The translations under genes were made by a program, and so were the position numbers. Below are positions 5,170-7,212 of a stretch of DNA of 7,212 bases, piece after piece (positions within the stretch are counted from its first letter, which is position 1; every line of letters starts with the position of its first letter). Source of the stretch: Capsulimonas sp. (GTDB lineage: Bacteria; Armatimonadota; Armatimonadia; Armatimonadales; Capsulimonadaceae); assembly GCA_025963815.1 (NCBI GenBank), contig JAOQAA010000707.1, positions 1-7,212 on the forward strand, given 5' to 3'. The notes under the pieces are model-generated. The model was not told the DNA's origin. It did no database searches and worked only from the letters and a program-made list of their open reading frames with translations.

Positions 5170-6096
5170 ATGACGACGCCGTCGATTATTATTAAGCCCC
5201 TCAAGCTGGGCGAGCCGGGTGTGATCGCAGAAGCGCGGGAGATGTGGCGCTATCGAAGTCTGATCCATACTTTGGTCCGGCGCGAGCTGAAGATCCGCTA
5301 TCGAAACTCCGTGCTCGGCCTTGCGTGGTCGATGATCAACCCTCTGGTTCAGGTTTTCGTGATGACGATCGCGCTGGGACTGATCAACGGATCGATCTCG
5401 CGAGATATGAGCGCTTATCTTCTCTGCGCCTACCTGCCCTGGAACTTCTTTCAATCGGCCGTTCTCGATTCCTCAACTGCCGTGCTCGGACAGATCGGAC
5501 TGCTCAAGAAAGTCTACTTCCCGCGCGAAATCCCCGTGATCGCCGTCGTCTGCTCGAACTTCATCCATTTCCTGCTGGCGATGTGTGTGTTTGTCATCTA
5601 CCGCTGGGTGCTCACTCCCATCTTTGTGGGATGGCCCGGCCCGCCGCCGCGCGAGGTCTTCTATCTGCCGCTCGTGATCCTGGTGCAGTTCCTGCTGACC
5701 CTGGGCGTCTCGTTTTTCGTCTGCGCCTGGAACGTGTTCTATGAAGACGTCAAGTTCCTCGTGACAATGATGATGTCGTTTCTGTTCTGGCTGCTCCCGA
5801 TCATGTACTTTGCGGAAAACCTTCGTTATTCCGTAAAGATCCCGGCGCACTGGCAGTCTCTCGCCTATCACCTTTATCTGGCCAACCCGCTTGCCTGGGT
5901 CATTACTGCTTACAAGGAAGTTTTGCTTCCGCCGAAGATTATCGCCAACCCCGGCGCTCTGGTCGGAAAAACCGCGTTGACGGCGCCGTTCGACATCCGG
6001 TATTTCGCCATCGCGCTTGTTACCTCCAGCCTTCTTTGTCTGGCCGGCTATGTCTACTTCAATCGTCTGAAGTGGAAATTTACAGAACGGCCGTAG
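5170..6096 (+). CDS. wzm: ABC-2 type polysaccharide/polyol-phosphate export permease (Wzm/TagG family)
   Basis: Membrane half of an ABC exporter that moves lipid-linked glycan (O-antigen, teichoic acid or capsule type) from the cytoplasm across the inner membrane. It is 308 aa, slightly longer than a typical Wzm. The family signature RRELKIRYRNSVLGLAWSMINPL (37-59) is an amphipathic coupling/gate helix running into TM1. Hydrophobic spans lie at about 50-72, 82-102, 120-147, 163-190, 195-214 and 277-296, six as expected. LLKKVYFPREIPVIA (111-125) and ANPLAWVITAYKEVLL (238-253) are further family hallmarks. About 25 residues of loop (152-162 and 255-275) are longer than usual. The ATG at 5170 has only a weak purine-rich site (AGAAAG). 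The ATPase follows after eight bases, so the two form one complex. The cargo cannot be told from the permease alone. The symbol denotes family membership. Confidence 0.93.
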   Translation: MTTPSIIIKPLKLGEPGVIAEAREMWRYRSLIHTLVRRELKIRYRNSVLGLAWSMINPLVQVFVMTIALGLINGSISRDMSAYLLCAYLPWNFFQSAVLDSSTAVLGQIGLLKKVYFPREIPVIAVVCSNFIHFLLAMCVFVIYRWVLTPIFVGWPGPPPREVFYLPLVILVQFLLTLGVSFFVCAWNVFYEDVKFLVTMMMSFLFWLLPIMYFAENLRYSVKIPAHWQSLAYHLYLANPLAWVITAYKEVLLPPKIIANPGALVGKTALTAPFDIRYFAIALVTSSLLCLAGYVYFNRLKWKFTERP

Positions 6097-6104
6097 GAAC
6101 GAGA

Positions 6105-6875
6105 ATGCCAGATATTGCGATCGAAGTGACGAATGTCGTCAAGGAATTCCGAGTTTATTACCGTACTTTTGGCTCCCTTAAGAGCCGGGTGACAGCCCTC
6201 GCGAAAGGGCTGACGCGCAAAGGAGAGCATAGCGGATTCGAGATGCGCCGTGCTCTTAGCGGGATCACCTTTCAGATCGAGCGTGGTGAATCCGTGGCGC
6301 TGGTCGGCGGCAACGGCTCCGGAAAAAGCACCCTGCTTTCCATTTTGTCGCGCGTCTATCTCCCCACCAGCGGCGAAGCGCGCATTCAAGGTCGTATGAT
6401 GAGCCTTCTGGAACTGGGGGCAGGTTTTCATTCAGAATTGACGGGTAATGAGAACGTCTTCTTCTACGGCTCTATGCTTGGACTGACGGAGGAAGAGGTC
6501 GCCGAGCGCTACGACAGCGTCCTAGAGTTCGCCAATTTAGACCATCAGGCAATGGATCTCCCCGTGCGTATGTATTCCTCAGGCATGCAGCTTCGCCTCG
6601 CCTTCTCCATGGCGGTCCATCTTGAGGCCGACGTACTTCTCATCGATGAGGGTCTGGCGGTCGGAGACGAAGCGTTCCAGGAAAAGTGCTTTCAAAAAAT
6701 CGAAGGTTTCAAAGCACAGGGGCGCACGATCCTGATGGTCACGCATGAACTGGATCATGTCGAACGCCTCGCCGATCGGGTCATCTGGATCAATAAGGGT
6801 AACCTGATCATGGACGGCGATGTGACGACGGTCCTGAAGGCGTACCGCGCGGATATGATGAAGGAAGCGTCATGA
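6105..6875 (+). CDS. wzt: ABC polysaccharide-export ATPase (Wzt/TagH family, short form)
   Basis: Nucleotide-binding subunit that drives the permease encoded just upstream; a dimer at the cytoplasmic face. The 256-aa protein has the Wzt-type extended N-terminus (residues about 12-50, with FRVYYRTFGSLKSRV), Walker A GGNGSGKST (68-76), the family stretch LLELGAGFHSELTGNENV, signature YSSGMQLRLAFS (157-168, the Wzt/TagH variant of LSGGQ), Walker B VLLIDEGLAVGD (177-188) and H-loop MVTHE (H214). It ends soon after the ATPase fold, so it has no C-terminal carbohydrate-binding domain like that of Wzt from O9a-type systems; export is probably not gated by recognition of a capped chain end. The ATG at 6105 follows GGAACGAG, eight bases after the permease stop; upstream in-frame ATGs lie inside the permease gene. 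Its last bases overlap the next gene (ATGA). Confidence 0.93.
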   Translation: MPDIAIEVTNVVKEFRVYYRTFGSLKSRVTALAKGLTRKGEHSGFEMRRALSGITFQIERGESVALVGGNGSGKSTLLSILSRVYLPTSGEARIQGRMMSLLELGAGFHSELTGNENVFFYGSMLGLTEEEVAERYDSVLEFANLDHQAMDLPVRMYSSGMQLRLAFSMAVHLEADVLLIDEGLAVGDEAFQEKCFQKIEGFKAQGRTILMVTHELDHVERLADRVIWINKGNLIMDGDVTTVLKAYRADMMKEAS

Positions 6876-7212
6876 ACGTCTGCGCCATTATTCCCGCGCG
6901 CGGCGGGTCCAAAGGGTTGCCCCGAAAAAATGTGACGCCGATCGCGGGGGTTCCCCTGATCGCACGAACCGTAAACGCCGCGAAAGCGGCCGCCTTGGTC
7001 ACCCGCGTAGTCGTCTCGACGGATGACCGCGAGATTGAAACAATTGCACGCGCGGCTGGCGCGGACATCATCACACGCCCGGCTTCACTCAGTACGGATA
7101 CCTCCTCGTCCGAGAGCGCATTGCTGCATTGCATCGAGACTCTCCATTCGGAAGAGAACTATCTTCCCGTGCTGATAGTTTTTCTTCAGGCGTCTTCGCC
7201 CTTCACGCTGCC
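6872..7212 (+). CDS. CMP-sialic-acid synthetase-type cytidylyltransferase (NeuA/PseF/LegF family), partial
   Basis: N-terminal 113 residues of a sugar-acid cytidylyltransferase; it runs off the right edge without a stop. These enzymes use CTP to make CMP-activated nonulosonic acids (sialic, pseudaminic or legionaminic acid) in the cytoplasm for glycosyltransferases. The nucleotide-binding signature IPARGGSKGLPRKN (7-20; R10, G11, G12, S13, K14) is textbook, followed by VVVSTDD (46-52) and LQASSPF (105-111), the counterpart of the LQPTSP motif, here with A-S replacing P-T. The ATG at 6872 overlaps the ATPase stop by four bases (ATGA), so translation is coupled. The partial sequence cannot separate NeuA from PseF or LegF. 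A KdsB-type (CMP-KDO) identity is less likely because KdsB lacks the GGSKG-PRKN pattern. Confidence 0.88.
   Translation, partial: MNVCAIIPARGGSKGLPRKNVTPIAGVPLIARTVNAAKAAALVTRVVVSTDDREIETIARAAGADIITRPASLSTDTSSSESALLHCIETLHSEENYLPVLIVFLQASSPFTL

Noticed and set aside
4819..5454. 211-aa reverse frame across the small membrane gene, terminator and permease start
   Set aside because: It crosses a strong terminator and promoter of the other strand and shows no domain or ribosome binding site.

Overview
The window is GC-rich bacterial DNA (about 60% GC by eye) with mostly standard signals: purine-rich ribosome binding sites and several good sigma-70-type promoters. No rRNA, tRNA, transposase, integrase or CRISPR array is visible. 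The style of the PAS/ATP-binding regulator and of the ExeA-like ATPase reminds me of Armatimonadota-type genomes, but that is only an impression; the sequence shows nothing that fixes the phylum.

Layout, left to right. Bases 1-158 hold no gene I can support. A complete M42 metallo-aminopeptidase runs forward (159-1223). It converges on a reverse-strand pair: a 448-aa cytoplasmic PAS-PAS-GHKL regulator (1639-2985) followed by a 63-aa Cys4 zinc-ribbon protein (1420-1611). The gap between the convergent genes is almost entirely a 187-bp inverted-repeat element whose 43-bp arms are perfect. The regulator's promoter (3114-3142, reverse) is back-to-back with a second strong promoter (3198-3227, forward).

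The forward promoter drives a tightly coupled pair: an ExeA-family AAA+ ATPase, whose best start codon is a non-canonical ATT (3271), and a 190-aa protein with a long Ala/Pro-rich linker and a C-terminal ribbon-helix-helix-like domain (4116-4688, one-base overlap). This pair is the least familiar unit in the window and the best candidate for an undescribed system. A 55-aa single-pass membrane peptide (4852-5019) follows, then a strong hairpin terminator (5050-5084).

A third strong promoter (5109-5138) opens a polysaccharide-export operon: ABC permease (Wzm/TagG type, 5170-6096), ABC ATPase (Wzt/TagH type, 6105-6875) and the start of a CMP-sialic-acid-synthetase-type cytidylyltransferase (6872, running off the right edge). 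The permease and ATPase would export a lipid-linked glycan across the inner membrane. The cytidylyltransferase would activate a nonulosonic acid (sialic-acid-like sugar) for incorporation into it, so this part looks like the start of a surface-polysaccharide locus.
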